Of a DNA stretch of 33,018 nucleotides, positions 6,318 to 13,722 are shown piece after piece; position 1 is the stretch's first letter, and every line of letters begins with the position of its first letter. A program made the position numbers and the translations under genes. A model generated the notes under the pieces. The model was given only the letters and a program-made list of their open reading frames with translations. It was not told the origin of the DNA and ran no database searches. Source of the stretch: a virus; IMG/VR virus record IMGVR_UViG_3300022690_001616, positions 1 to 33,018 of that record; one strand, given 5' to 3'.

Positions 6318-7058
6318 TTATTGTCTTAGTTCCTGGCTAATATTGGTTAGTAAATCTTGAATGTCTTTGTCGTTGGGATATTCTCCATGTAAATCCAAAA
6401 GATATTGTTGGTATTTTGTTAAAGCTTCTTCGTCCCACGTTTTGATTTCACTAGCGAAAATCTGTTTGAATTGTTCGATAGACATTATGGATGATTCGCG
6501 TTCTTCTTTAGGCGCTGAATCTTGTATTTTAGCGTAAATCTTTTTAATCCATTGCTTCTCAATAGGAAGCTTTTTTGATTCTGTTTTTTTTGTTTCTTCC
6601 TTGGAACTTAGTTCTATTGATTCCCGTAAAATCGCTTTTTCGCCTAAAACACCATCATATTTTTCCGTGCCATTCAGCCAACCAAATATGGTTGCAGAGT
6701 CAATACGATTAAAAACAGTTCCAAACCTGCCTTCGGCTGCCCATTGAAACGCCATTATTAAATCCTCAAATCCATCGGACTTGTATTGATCAAAATAAAT
6801 ATCTGCAAAATCTGACATTTGTTGACCGTCCATTTTAACAGAAATATTAAAGCTCATTTGTCCTTTTTCGATAATCATCACAAGAATATCAACACATTTT
6901 TCTCTGCCCCATTTTTTTTCGCGTTGTTGAAAATTCAACGCACCTAAGCACTCAGGAACCGTCAGATTTCTGGCTCCTTTGTTTTCTAGCCAATTCTTTC
7001 TCTCTGTTAATTCTATAGCCGTCAGCGACGACCTGGCTACTACTTCGTTGTTTCCCAT
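6318..7058 (-). CDS. Replication accessory protein, helicase-loader-like
   Basis: 246 aa. The central region (residues 50-140: INI-type helix, DFADIYFDQY, EDLIMAFQWAAEGRFG, then a DSATIFGWLNG segment) resembles small Bacteroidota phage proteins that follow DUF1376 replication proteins. Their helical layout recalls DnaC/DnaI-type loader N-termini. I see no Walker A motif, so it is not an AAA+ ATPase. The C-terminus is charged and helical. The start overlaps the upstream replication gene by 107 bases, unusually long. The role is inferred from pattern and position. Confidence 0.55.
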   Translation of the reverse strand: MGNNEVVARSSLTAIELTERKNWLENKGARNLTVPECLGALNFQQREKKWGREKCVDILVMIIEKGQMSFNISVKMDGQQMSDFADIYFDQYKSDGFEDLIMAFQWAAEGRFGTVFNRIDSATIFGWLNGTEKYDGVLGEKAILRESIELSSKEETKKTESKKLPIEKQWIKKIYAKIQDSAPKEERESSIMSIEQFKQIFASEIKTWDEEALTKYQQYLLDLHGEYPNDKDIQDLLTNISQELRQ

Positions 7059-7719
7059 TTGATTGATTTTTGATAAGTGTGCTTATTCCGTGATCAAATC
7101 CCATCCAACCTTTGCCCATTGTAATTTCTATACCCTCCATTGCTATGTGTTCTGGATGTTTGCCGATTTGCTTCAATGCAGCTTGTTCGCTTATTTGTGA
7201 TCGATATTTGGATCCATGTTCCTTAAATCGATAATTTCTCCATGCTTGCCATCGATCTTTAAATTCTTGGGTATCGAATGGATAAACCAATTTTTTCTCC
7301 CATTTGTTAATTATATCCTTTTCTTCAATTACAATATCATTTACATCTTCCTTTTTAGGCAATGCAGTGGCATGTGCCGAACCTTTGCCGGATTTATGCC
7401 GTGGCTTAGACTTGTTTTTTCTTTTTTCCCAACCACTTTTGGCTCTATCGCTCTGCCTCTTGGAAAAATTCCTTCTTTTTTCACGTTCTATTTCAAGGCG
7501 CTCGTTAATCAAGTTGCCGTTTTCATCCTTCTCGAATTTTGCTAAAACATCTGCACTGGCAATGCCAACATTCATTTTAATCATTTTGGGTGTTAGTGGC
7601 CCTTTTTGATGTTGTGTTGCAAGCAACGTAATGTATTCGCCTCGTTCCTCCATTGTTAAATCAGCAACCCCTATTAAAAAGTCACTTGAATAAAACAGAA
7701 ATGCGGGGTCTTTATTCAT
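6952..7719 (-). CDS. DUF1376-like replication initiation protein
   Basis: 255 aa. The N-terminus DPAFLFYSSDFLIGVADLTMEERG is the characteristic opening of DUF1376-type phage replication proteins, a winged-helix-like domain that begins with the same aromatic-rich segment and a T-x-E-E-R-G helix. A basic linker (residues 85-120, many Lys/Arg) follows, then a second domain with WKxR-like helices. Such proteins recognise the origin or organise the replisome. It is followed by a loader-like gene and preceded by an HNH gene, with an 8-base overlap to the latter. Confidence 0.7.
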   Translation of the reverse strand: MNKDPAFLFYSSDFLIGVADLTMEERGEYITLLATQHQKGPLTPKMIKMNVGIASADVLAKFEKDENGNLINERLEIEREKRRNFSKRQSDRAKSGWEKRKNKSKPRHKSGKGSAHATALPKKEDVNDIVIEEKDIINKWEKKLVYPFDTQEFKDRWQAWRNYRFKEHGSKYRSQISEQAALKQIGKHPEHIAMEGIEITMGKGWMGFDHGISTLIKNQSNGKQRSSSQVVADGYRINREKELARKQRSQKSDGS

Positions 7720-8170
7720 GTCGCTCGAAATAAAATACTACCGGTATTCTCTTTTCGACAACCAACCCGAACCGTTTAGCTGCCCTATAAGCTGCGGAAT
7801 CATTATTTAAACGAGTAACCCTATCTGTTATCCTGTGTCTAAACTCCTCCAACGAATAATCACTTTTAAGCGTGTTACAGGAAGGACAACACGGATTCAT
7901 GTTTTCGATGGTGTCCGGCCCTCGCTCTAAAGAAGGGAGGTGTCTTTTTATTGGTTCGATATGGTCGATTGTAAACCCGGAATTTTCCATGTTCACGCCA
8001 CAGTATGCGCACCGGCCATCATATTTAATTTTAATCAGGCCTCTAATTGATTTATTCCCTGCTTTACCTCCCATTAATAAAAAACCAGCACAGAACTTGT
8101 CTACGACGGTAAATGAACGCCGTCCCTTTCGGGAGTCCTGCACTGGATTTATGTCTTGGTTGATTCTCAT
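7712..8170 (-). CDS. HNH endonuclease
   Basis: 152 aa with a complete zinc-bound HNH core: CAYCG (C54, C57), then IDHIEPI with D69-H70, then N90, then CPSCNTLK with C95 and C98. These residues give one zinc site plus the metal-dependent cutting site of HNH nucleases. The N-terminal 40 residues are basic and without motif. It is the first gene behind a Bacteroidota-type promoter. It could be a homing-type or recombination nuclease; a packaging HNH is less likely, as no terminase is nearby. Confidence 0.85.
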   Translation of the reverse strand: MRINQDINPVQDSRKGRRSFTVVDKFCAGFLLMGGKAGNKSIRGLIKIKYDGRCAYCGVNMENSGFTIDHIEPIKRHLPSLERGPDTIENMNPCCPSCNTLKSDYSLEEFRHRITDRVTRLNNDSAAYRAAKRFGLVVEKRIPVVFYFERHE

Positions 8171-8189
8171 TTACGATCTTTAGACGCAG

Positions 8190-8219
8190 CAAATATATTA
8201 ATCACCAATTGCTATCAAA
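8190..8219 (-). promoter_or_regulatory. Bacteroidota-type promoter (TTTG / TAnnTTTG)
   Basis: On the minus strand TTTG (8219-8216) is followed after 18 bases by TATATTTG (8197-8190), an exact match to the -33/-7 consensus known from Bacteroidota. Transcription would start near 8183, leaving about 13 bases before the ATG of the HNH gene at 8170. It sits in the 66-base gap between two gene groups, the right place for a replication-operon promoter. Confidence 0.75.
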
Positions 8220-8236
8220 ATAAAGTTTTTCACATT

Positions 8237-8455
8237 TTATTCAACTCTTATTAAGACAACCTTGTTAATATCATCCACTTTCTCGGTATAGGTTCGGAAT
8301 TTCCAGGGCAGCCAGTTTTTGTTTGCATATTTTTTTGCAGCATTTAGCACTGAATCCGTTGTTGTATTTTCAAAATCACGGTGTTCTCCAAGTTTCATTC
8401 CGGAGAAATCGTATTTAGGATTTCGACCTCTTGTCTCTTTAACTTCTACTGTCAT
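8237..8455 (-). CDS. Conserved small phage protein, 72 aa
   Basis: The layout RGRNPKYDFSGMKLGEHRDF, then a helix with Ala-Ala (SVLNAAKKYANK), then a K-FRTYTEK strand and a final VVLIRVE strand fits a widespread small phage protein. In that pattern a P-K-Y-x-F-x-x-M-K-x-G-E opening is followed by an alpha-beta fold. Its function is not established. It is the last gene before the 66-base promoter gap. Confidence 0.65.
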   Translation of the reverse strand: MTVEVKETRGRNPKYDFSGMKLGEHRDFENTTTDSVLNAAKKYANKNWLPWKFRTYTEKVDDINKVVLIRVE

Positions 8456-8738
8456 GGTTGGTTTCTGTTTCTACGTTATGGTAAAGGGTTTTTGATGGTT
8501 CTCTGTTGTATAATTTCCTAATAAATTTTTCCGCGTTTTTAATTCTCCGAAAACGAAATGGCCCTTTAAATGGTGCTCCGCACGCAGGCTCCATAGGGCT
8601 TCCATCTTTATAAAGCCTATACCACTTCATCTGTATTGTGCGCTCAAATGGCTCACCTGTATATACCTTAACGAGCTGTTGAGGATAAAACCTCCCTTTA
8701 TGTTCTTCAATTCTAAAACCTTCTAATTCCATAATCAT
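8439..8738 (-). CDS. Hypothetical protein, 99 aa
   Basis: Small basic protein with strands in its first half (GRFYPQQLVKVYTG, IQMKWYRLYKDG) and a basic helix (RIKNAEKFIRKLYNREPSK). The start at ATG 8738 overlaps the upstream stop as ATGA and the end overlaps the next gene by 17 bases. No family recognised. Its place between a NinG-like nuclease and a conserved small protein suggests an accessory role in DNA metabolism, which is inference only. Confidence 0.6.
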   Translation of the reverse strand: MIMELEGFRIEEHKGRFYPQQLVKVYTGEPFERTIQMKWYRLYKDGSPMEPACGAPFKGPFRFRRIKNAEKFIRKLYNREPSKTLYHNVETETNHDSRS

Positions 8739-9238
8739 CCATATCTTTCTTTGTATTCAGCTTTTAACTCAGCTTCCAGTTCAAACATTACCTTCCATTC
8801 AGGCAAGAATTGTAAATCTGATTTATTCAATCCTATGTCGTTATTATCCCATGCGCCATGTTCTCCCTTTGAATGATCTAACAAAACAATGTTTTCCTCG
8901 TTTAACATAAATTCCGGATATGCACCTTTGCGTTTAGGTAGCACATGAGCAAAGTTCGATGGATCAAAAAACGTTATTGGTTCGCCTGTCACAAACGAAA
9001 TATGCGGGCGCTTGTTCCATATATTAACAAACACCTGCATTTCTCCCGTTGATTTCCTGGTGTTTGTAAAACTGGTTCTTTTACCCTTTAAATCGGTTCT
9101 TGCCCCTTGGTGGTTTTTGCAATATCCCAACCCAGTTTTTTTGTCTTTAGACCAACTTGGATTAGTGCAGTTTGAGTATGAGCAATATTTAGCCATTTGA
9201 TCTGAATGTAGTTTAAGGAAAAATTGTTTTGTTAGCAT
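8735..9238 (-). CDS. NinG/Rap-like recombination nuclease
   Basis: 167 aa. The N-terminal zinc-finger-like cluster is C19-x4-C24 and C40-x2-H43. The C-terminal His-Me-finger-like segment FAHVLPKRKGAYPEF then LNEENIVLLDHSKGEHG places H98, an Asn and H122/H127 much as in NinG/Rap proteins, which act on branched DNA during phage recombination. A second start at 9196 is possible, but the ATG at 9238 overlaps the upstream stop as TAATG. The usual closing CxxCN is replaced by a His motif, so the family call is moderate. Confidence 0.6.
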   Translation of the reverse strand: MLTKQFFLKLHSDQMAKYCSYSNCTNPSWSKDKKTGLGYCKNHQGARTDLKGKRTSFTNTRKSTGEMQVFVNIWNKRPHISFVTGEPITFFDPSNFAHVLPKRKGAYPEFMLNEENIVLLDHSKGEHGAWDNNDIGLNKSDLQFLPEWKVMFELEAELKAEYKERYG

Positions 9239-9411
9239 TAATCTGAAAAATATTTATCATTCCAACACGCGTAGCCATCTATAGGTTGGTGTGGGTCGCG
9301 GTATTGTTCCTTTTTTTGAGCAATTAACGCCCAACACAACCATCTAGTCCGGCCATCCAATCTTTTGGGAAACCACAAAAACCGCTTATTAACTCGCCAT
9401 TCGGTGTTCAT
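9238..9411 (-). CDS. Hypothetical small protein, 57 aa
   Basis: I choose ATG 9411, which overlaps the upstream TGA as ATGA, over an in-frame ATG at 9423. The protein is unusually Trp-rich (TEWRVNKRFLWFPKRL, TRWLCWALIAQK, YACWNDKYF). Similar small Trp-rich proteins sit beside recombination genes in other phages, without a known role. It is coupled to the NinG-like nuclease by TAATG, so the two may be co-translated. Confidence 0.6.
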   Translation of the reverse strand: MNTEWRVNKRFLWFPKRLDGRTRWLCWALIAQKKEQYRDPHQPIDGYACWNDKYFSD

Positions 9412-9758
9412 TTCAGTTTCCAATAATGTTCAGGCTTTCCATAAATCCCTGGTTTTTGTCTTTCAGTCTTTTCAAGCAATCCCTTTTCTGTAAGATTAGT
9501 TATGCCCCTTCTGATTGATGTTATTGGTGTTCCGGTATGTTGAAAAAGTATCTTCCAAATCATTGAAGGCGTTAATATTGTTCCCGGTTTTTTCTTCGTT
9601 ACAGCCTTGAAATAGTTGTATATCTCTACTTCCTGGGTTTTACAGTGCTTTTCGGCTTGCTTTAATATGTTTCCCTTAAACCCTGTTGTATTATGAAATG
9701 ACTTTTGCTGGTTAAAAGCCTCGTTTGGATCGTCGAATATGGTAAGTTGATCTTTCAT
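9408..9758 (-). CDS. Winged-helix DNA-binding protein
   Basis: 116 aa. Residues 45-110 read as a winged helix: EIYNYFKAV, then a P-SMIWKILFQ helix, then the recognition helix PITSIRRGITNLTEKGLLEKT, then a wing ending in YGKPEHYWKLK. This is the layout of phage Fur- or MarR-like regulators and of replisome-organiser domains. The N-terminal 30 residues contain QLTIFDD, a motif resembling sliding-clamp-binding peptides (Q-L-T-x-F). It may be a regulator or a replication cofactor. Confidence 0.65.
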   Translation of the reverse strand: MKDQLTIFDDPNEAFNQQKSFHNTTGFKGNILKQAEKHCKTQEVEIYNYFKAVTKKKPGTILTPSMIWKILFQHTGTPITSIRRGITNLTEKGLLEKTERQKPGIYGKPEHYWKLK

Positions 9759-9785
9759 GTTGTTTTGCCCATAGTTAAACTGCCT

Positions 9786-10028
9786 TTATTTATTGTCGTA
9801 TAATTTCAATGTCAACAATATTCCATCATCGACAGCGCCAACGTCTACTAATTCCCCCTCATACTTTTTGTTATTGCATAGTAAAATCCCTTTATAACTC
9901 GCGCCGACAATCAAGCCCTCTCCCCTCATAAAACGATTGGCCTTTATTTCCATTTCAACCTCAGCGCGAAAGATTTCAAGATTCTTGTCTTGGCGTTTCC
10001 TTTTAATTCGGTTAAACAATCTTTTCAT
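9786..10028 (-). CDS. Hypothetical protein, 80 aa
   Basis: Start taken at ATG 10028, which overlaps the exonuclease stop as ATGA; the longer reading from 10049 would overlap that gene further. It has a highly basic N-terminus (MKRLFNRIKRKRQDKN), then a beta-rich C-terminal half (GLIVGASYKGILLCNNKKYEG, VDVGAVDDGILLTLKLYD). No family recognised. Translational coupling to the exonuclease suggests it belongs to the recombination group. Confidence 0.6.
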   Translation of the reverse strand: MKRLFNRIKRKRQDKNLEIFRAEVEMEIKANRFMRGEGLIVGASYKGILLCNNKKYEGELVDVGAVDDGILLTLKLYDNK

Positions 10029-10861
10029 GCCAAGTGTTTTAATGCCCAACTAGGTAAATCAAGCTGTGAATAGCCAATTTCATTTAAAAACTCATATCCC
10101 ATATCAAAACAATCCTTATCAACACAATGTTTTATCCTGTCTAATGCATTCCGGTATTGTTGTTTGCCTAATGCCAAAAATCGATTACTGGCTAAAAATG
10201 TATTTACCGCAAAAGGTTCTTTATCCTCACATACTATGTGATAGAAGTCGGGGAATTTGCCCGTATTTTGTGCGTAACCTCTCCAATATGTTCCGGCCTG
10301 GATGTGATAGTCCATATTAAATGCTTGTTTCATCCACCCCTCTTCACTTGCATCGGTTGTTATTTTTAAATCCCAAATTATCGCTTTTTTGTTTTTTTCT
10401 GCGTCTGCATCTAAATAACCGATCAATGGGATCCCTGTCTTTTTATCGGTCCAAGTAAGTTTCTTTTGAACTGAATTTGTCGCCTCATAAAGCCATTGCG
10501 TTTTGGGATTGGTTTTTACAACTTCAACAACCTTTTTTGCTTTTTCAACATCTTCTTCTTTGATAACGCTTTGCTTATTAGCTATTTCGGTTTCCATAAA
10601 TGATTCCCATATAACCCGTCCTTCCTTTGTTGATTTCTTAACTTCTGGCCCAAACACAAATCGATCTTTAAATCTTTCCGGTTGTAGCAACAAACAATCA
10701 ACTAGATTTCCAAAAATCATTGCGGGCGTTGGGGCTTTCTTTTCATACCAGTTATAACTAAAATGCAACGGACTTTTCAAGATGTGTTTCATTGTGCTAT
10801 AAGAAACAGGGCGTTTTTTGAAATCAAAACCAGAAGCCGGATAAAGTTTAGTGTCACTCAT
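10025..10861 (-). CDS. RecE-type PD-(D/E)XK exonuclease
   Basis: 278 aa from ATG 10861; an in-frame TTG at 10870 is less likely. It has a YSTMKHILKSP opening, PAMIFGNLVDCLLLQPE (the GxxxH-type helix of this family, with D in place of H), then GYLDADAE with D151, IIWDLKITT with D164 and K166, and YHIQAGTY with Q188. This is the PD-(D/E)XK core of RecE/exonuclease-VIII-like 5'-3' exonucleases, which produce the single strands used by annealing proteins. It overlaps the Rad52-like gene by 8 bases, giving a recombination pair. Confidence 0.85.
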   Translation of the reverse strand: MSDTKLYPASGFDFKKRPVSYSTMKHILKSPLHFSYNWYEKKAPTPAMIFGNLVDCLLLQPERFKDRFVFGPEVKKSTKEGRVIWESFMETEIANKQSVIKEEDVEKAKKVVEVVKTNPKTQWLYEATNSVQKKLTWTDKKTGIPLIGYLDADAEKNKKAIIWDLKITTDASEEGWMKQAFNMDYHIQAGTYWRGYAQNTGKFPDFYHIVCEDKEPFAVNTFLASNRFLALGKQQYRNALDRIKHCVDKDCFDMGYEFLNEIGYSQLDLPSWALKHLA

Positions 10862-11531
10862 TTGGTTCAAGTTCTTCCTTACGAGCTTTAATTATGTTCT
10901 CAAAGTCTGGACTGTCAATTAATTCATGTTCCATTGCCCATTCCATCAACCCATCAACCGTTTCAAATTCCTTTACTTTTTCCTTAGCGTCCTTTAGTTC
11001 TGCAAGGTTATCAAATCGACCAGAAAGTGAATCATACATTATCTGATCGGCCCGATTCAAGTCCTTGCCGAATATTTTCCCTAGCTTTTCGGCTGCATCT
11101 TTAATCGCATAACTTTCAGCTGCAGGCAACGCCTTCATTACAGCATCGTTTTTTATCTTATCCCAATTAATCGCACCGGCATCTTTATCCGTTTGTAAAG
11201 GAGCTGCCCCTACTCCATCTGTCCATTCCGTTTGATGGGTTAACGGGTTTTTAAACATCAACCTAACCGATACACAAACGCTATTAGCTATCATTTTAAA
11301 TTCTCTTACCTCGACCGACCAATCAAGAAATATTGCGCTTAATAGATATTCCACACGCTGAATTGGGAGGTATTTTACCTTTTTATGAATAGGATGCGTT
11401 TTAATCCAACTTGCTTTTGGTGGCTGATTTAACAATACCGTCAATTGATTTGACTCTTTGGCTTTCTCAAGATCGCCTGAATGAATATCACCCAATGTTG
11501 GAATACCTGAATTTTTTATCACTTCGGCCAT
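10854..11531 (-). CDS. Rad52-like single-strand annealing protein
   Basis: 225 aa. The core (residues 35-160) carries KVKYLPIQRVEYLLSAIF, VEVREFKMIANSVCVSVRL, DGVGAAPLQTDKD and AVMKALPAAESYAIKDAAEK followed by GKDLNRAD. This is the pattern of Rad52/Sak-type annealing proteins of Bacteroidota phages. Such proteins form rings that pair complementary single strands. The C-terminal 55 residues are acidic and helical, probably a partner-binding tail. The overlap with the downstream exonuclease supports a Red-like two-component system. Confidence 0.8.
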   Translation of the reverse strand: MAEVIKNSGIPTLGDIHSGDLEKAKESNQLTVLLNQPPKASWIKTHPIHKKVKYLPIQRVEYLLSAIFLDWSVEVREFKMIANSVCVSVRLMFKNPLTHQTEWTDGVGAAPLQTDKDAGAINWDKIKNDAVMKALPAAESYAIKDAAEKLGKIFGKDLNRADQIMYDSLSGRFDNLAELKDAKEKVKEFETVDGLMEWAMEHELIDSPDFENIIKARKEELEPNE

Positions 11532-11534
11532 TTC

Positions 11535-11807
11535 TTAAAGTTTTTCATACACGTGTTTAACCAAAGTCCCGCCCATCAATTGATATGTGCCGATATACTC
11601 GCCTTCAAAACCAGGCGGTTCAATTTCTTGCCCTGTGTTCAGTGTTATTATTGTTCTGTCGAATAACTCCTTATCTGTGTCAACCAAAGCCCACAAACAC
11701 GGTGTGTCGCGTTGAACCTGAACACACAATATTCTCGCAGAACCTGGCATTGATACCGTTTGTTCAGTAATTGGACGTAATTCATACTTGTGGATTGCTC
11801 TTTTCAT
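11535..11807 (-). CDS. DUF7352-like small phage protein
   Basis: 90 aa. The sequence I-H-KYELRPITEQTVSMPG, ARILCVQVQRDTPCLWALVD, then EYIGTYQLMGGTLVKHVYE fits the DUF7352 pattern: an opening strand, MP-x-GA-x-IL-x-V, PCLWA and a closing GTY strand with a final His. The biochemical function is unknown, but it is common in phage early regions. It overlaps the upstream gene by ATGA and precedes the annealing protein by 3 bases. Confidence 0.75.
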   Translation of the reverse strand: MKRAIHKYELRPITEQTVSMPGSARILCVQVQRDTPCLWALVDTDKELFDRTIITLNTGQEIEPPGFEGEYIGTYQLMGGTLVKHVYEKL

Positions 11808-12292
11808 TTCTCAGCTTTCTTTTCGGTTAATTCCAAACCTTTTACAAGGCTTCTGTAAAACTTCATTACCAATTCTGCATGATATGGCTTGAAAAAACCT
11901 TCGTCATAGTCCGGAACTATTATTTGCATTGCGGTATCGTTCATCACATTCAGCCTACCCATTTCATAATCAATGTCTTTTATTCCATCGCGAACATTAT
12001 CTAACACTTCACGCATTTTTAAATCTTCGCCGTCTGTTGTATTGAATGTGAATCGGTTTAATGGCACAATATCAGCAATGAATTTTATCGCAGTTCCTTT
12101 GCCGTCAAACCTCTGGAATGCCTGCATTTCTGATTTGTTCATTTTAGATTTTGGGGTCCATAAACCCGGTGTGCCAATCAACCGGCACAGGTTGTCCAAA
12201 TCAAATTGGCTTGCCCATGTTTCCTCGGCAAGTTCTTCCTTCATTTCTTTTGAAGTTTCTAAGTCACGTTTTGGCTCTATATCTGAACTCAT
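11804..12292 (-). CDS. Hypothetical protein, 162 aa
   Basis: Soluble acidic protein with a charged N-terminus (EPKRDLETSKEMKEELAEE), then a domain with LCRLIGTPGLWTPKSKMNKSE and a strand pair RFTFNTTDGEDLKM, and a helical C-terminus ending in Lys. I do not recognise the fold. It is coupled to the upstream gene (TAATG) and to the DUF7352-like gene (ATGA), hence part of the recombination operon. A helper function there is inference. Confidence 0.6.
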   Translation of the reverse strand: MSSDIEPKRDLETSKEMKEELAEETWASQFDLDNLCRLIGTPGLWTPKSKMNKSEMQAFQRFDGKGTAIKFIADIVPLNRFTFNTTDGEDLKMREVLDNVRDGIKDIDYEMGRLNVMNDTAMQIIVPDYDEGFFKPYHAELVMKFYRSLVKGLELTEKKAEK

Positions 12293-12576
12293 TAAAGTTG
12301 GTTTTTAATAAACATTTTTATTACTGAGCAATCATGAAAGTTTGCATTTTTAATATCATACCCATTAAGGTCTACATAAACACACTTGTCAATATTGATT
12401 TTAGTTTCCCGTGTATCGTCTTGGATGGTGTCATTGGCATAAATAATTTCACCGACTTCTCGGGTTGTAAATGTTACTTCAACCCTATCTCCTAAATGAC
12501 TCAATTCCCAAGCGTGATTTATTCCCAATGGGTCGCTGGATAGTTTTTCTTTTAACTCTATGTTTTCTAATAACAC
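12292..12576 (-). CDS. Hypothetical protein, 94 aa
   Basis: Beta-rich small protein: DRVEVTFTTREVGEIIYANDTIQ, then KINIDKCVYVDLNGYDI and a final NFHDCSVIKMFI. There are two Cys. It is coupled on both sides by TAATG. No family is evident. The alternation of strands suggests a compact beta-sandwich, but no binding or catalytic motif is visible. Confidence 0.6.
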   Translation of the reverse strand: MLLENIELKEKLSSDPLGINHAWELSHLGDRVEVTFTTREVGEIIYANDTIQDDTRETKINIDKCVYVDLNGYDIKNANFHDCSVIKMFIKNQL

Positions 12577-12926
12577 TATTCAGCGTTTTTTATGGCTTGC
12601 AACATCCTTTGTGTCGTTTCAACAAACCATTCCTTGTGGTCTGGGTTGACATTCATTGAGACACGCTCATTAAAGGCCAACTGCCAGCGCTTTAGGTTAT
12701 TATACAATTCCGCATTTTTCTCCTTCTCTGCCTTTAGTTCTGATTTGAGGTGCTCTGATATCGAGGCCCATTGATCTGCGTCTTTTGCCAATCTCGTAAC
12801 ATCAACACTAATCAGTTTATATTGGGATTCTAGGTGGTCGGCGTATTTGTCCATATCATTCGAGTACATCTTAGCCGAAATTATTGATGGCGGACTTCCG
12901 TAGTTTTCTTTTATTGGTCTTTCCAT
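12576..12926 (-). CDS. Coiled-coil protein, 116 aa
   Basis: Residues 25-85 form a long amphipathic helix or coiled coil (KYADHLESQYKLISVDVTRLA, SEHLKSELKAEKEKNAELYNNLKRW), flanked by a polar N-terminus and a helical C-terminus with WFVETTQRMLQA. It is probably an oligomeric or scaffolding accessory protein. It starts one base after the stop of a 54-codon zinc-ribbon gene. No family recognised. Confidence 0.6.
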   Translation of the reverse strand: MERPIKENYGSPPSIISAKMYSNDMDKYADHLESQYKLISVDVTRLAKDADQWASISEHLKSELKAEKEKNAELYNNLKRWQLAFNERVSMNVNPDHKEWFVETTQRMLQAIKNAE

Positions 12927-12927
12927 C

Positions 12928-13092
12928 TTACTTAGAGTTTTGGATTGCTTTTTCGTGTTTTATATCACATATCAAGCAACGGTGGCCGTATATTTCAGTT
13001 GGGTATTTTTTGCAGTCTTTACATTTAATTGCAGGAAACAACCAACAATGCCCAAAGATGTTTTTCGGTGTGTTAAAATATTCTACTCTCAT
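12928..13092 (-). CDS. Zinc-ribbon microprotein, 54 aa
   Basis: Starts at ATG 13092, overlapping the upstream gene by 20 bases, and stops one base before the next start. It contains two knuckles, IKCKDCKK (C24, C27) and HRCLICDIKH (C39, C42), spaced as a typical four-Cys zinc ribbon, with an aromatic N-terminal strand VEYFNTP. Small zinc ribbons of this kind usually bind nucleic acid or protein partners. Role in this phage unknown. Confidence 0.65.
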   Translation of the reverse strand: MRVEYFNTPKNIFGHCWLFPAIKCKDCKKYPTEIYGHRCLICDIKHEKAIQNSK

Positions 13093-13399
13093 ATTGTGCC
13101 AGTCTTAGGGTTTCCATGATGCTTGGATTGTCGTGAGATTTGAACTGAAGTTCATTAAACGCAGAACCACATGCGGCTCCTAAGTTTTTAATTATTTCCA
13201 CCAACTCCCTCGGACTTTTGCCCGTTTCGTTGGCTACGTTGAAGGCTTCTGCGATTAGTTCAGCGTTCTCCTTTAATTCGTTTAGGGGCGTATCTTTAAG
13301 CTCTGCGTCCTGTGAAACGGTTACGTGGTCTATTATTACTCCCGTTGGATCAATTGACCCTGTTTTCGCATGCCCTTTAGTTATATTCTTTGTGTTCAT
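13073..13399 (-). CDS. Hypothetical protein, 108 aa
   Basis: Helical protein with an N-terminal strand-containing region (SIDPTGVIIDHVTVS) and a helical second half (ENAELIAEAFNVANETG, SPRELVEIIKNLG). No Cys cluster. It is in line with the early operon, starting 5 bases after the preceding stop. The first residues (KNITKGHAKTG) are basic. No family recognised. Confidence 0.55.
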   Translation of the reverse strand: MNTKNITKGHAKTGSIDPTGVIIDHVTVSQDAELKDTPLNELKENAELIAEAFNVANETGKSPRELVEIIKNLGAACGSAFNELQFKSHDNPSIMETLRLAQYESRIF

Positions 13400-13404
13400 G
13401 ATAT

Positions 13405-13722
13405 TTAAGTTAAAACAGGTTCTTCAATCTTAATACTTGTCTTTACAGAATTGTATCGAACTTTTTCTTGGCGTTTGACGAAGCGGCGAATGTCGTAATA
13501 ATGAAATTTTGGTTTCCTTGTTATTCCACAATCACACCCCAGCCTTTGGCTACCTTTATAGTTTAACACTAACCCTATTTCAATAGTTATTCGCCCACAT
13601 GAACATGTGTGAATATGGCCAGCAATATAATCCTTACCACTTTGTAGCCCCGACAAAATAGGAATATACAAACCCTTAGGCGCCGCATCAACACACAATA
13701 TTCTATCTCCTGTTTGGATCAT
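13405..13722 (-). CDS. Hypothetical Cys-containing protein, 105 aa
   Basis: I place the start at ATG 13722, which overlaps the stop of a small membrane-protein gene as ATGA; the frame itself is open back to 13812. From this start it reads MIQTGDRILCVDAAPKG, then HIHTCSCGRITIEIG and RLGCDCGI, a His/Cys arrangement that could bind one zinc, and a basic C-terminus FVKRQEKVRYN. No family recognised. If the longer start were used, it would add a CYCGGC cluster. Confidence 0.55.
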   Translation of the reverse strand: MIQTGDRILCVDAAPKGLYIPILSGLQSGKDYIAGHIHTCSCGRITIEIGLVLNYKGSQRLGCDCGITRKPKFHYYDIRRFVKRQEKVRYNSVKTSIKIEEPVLT

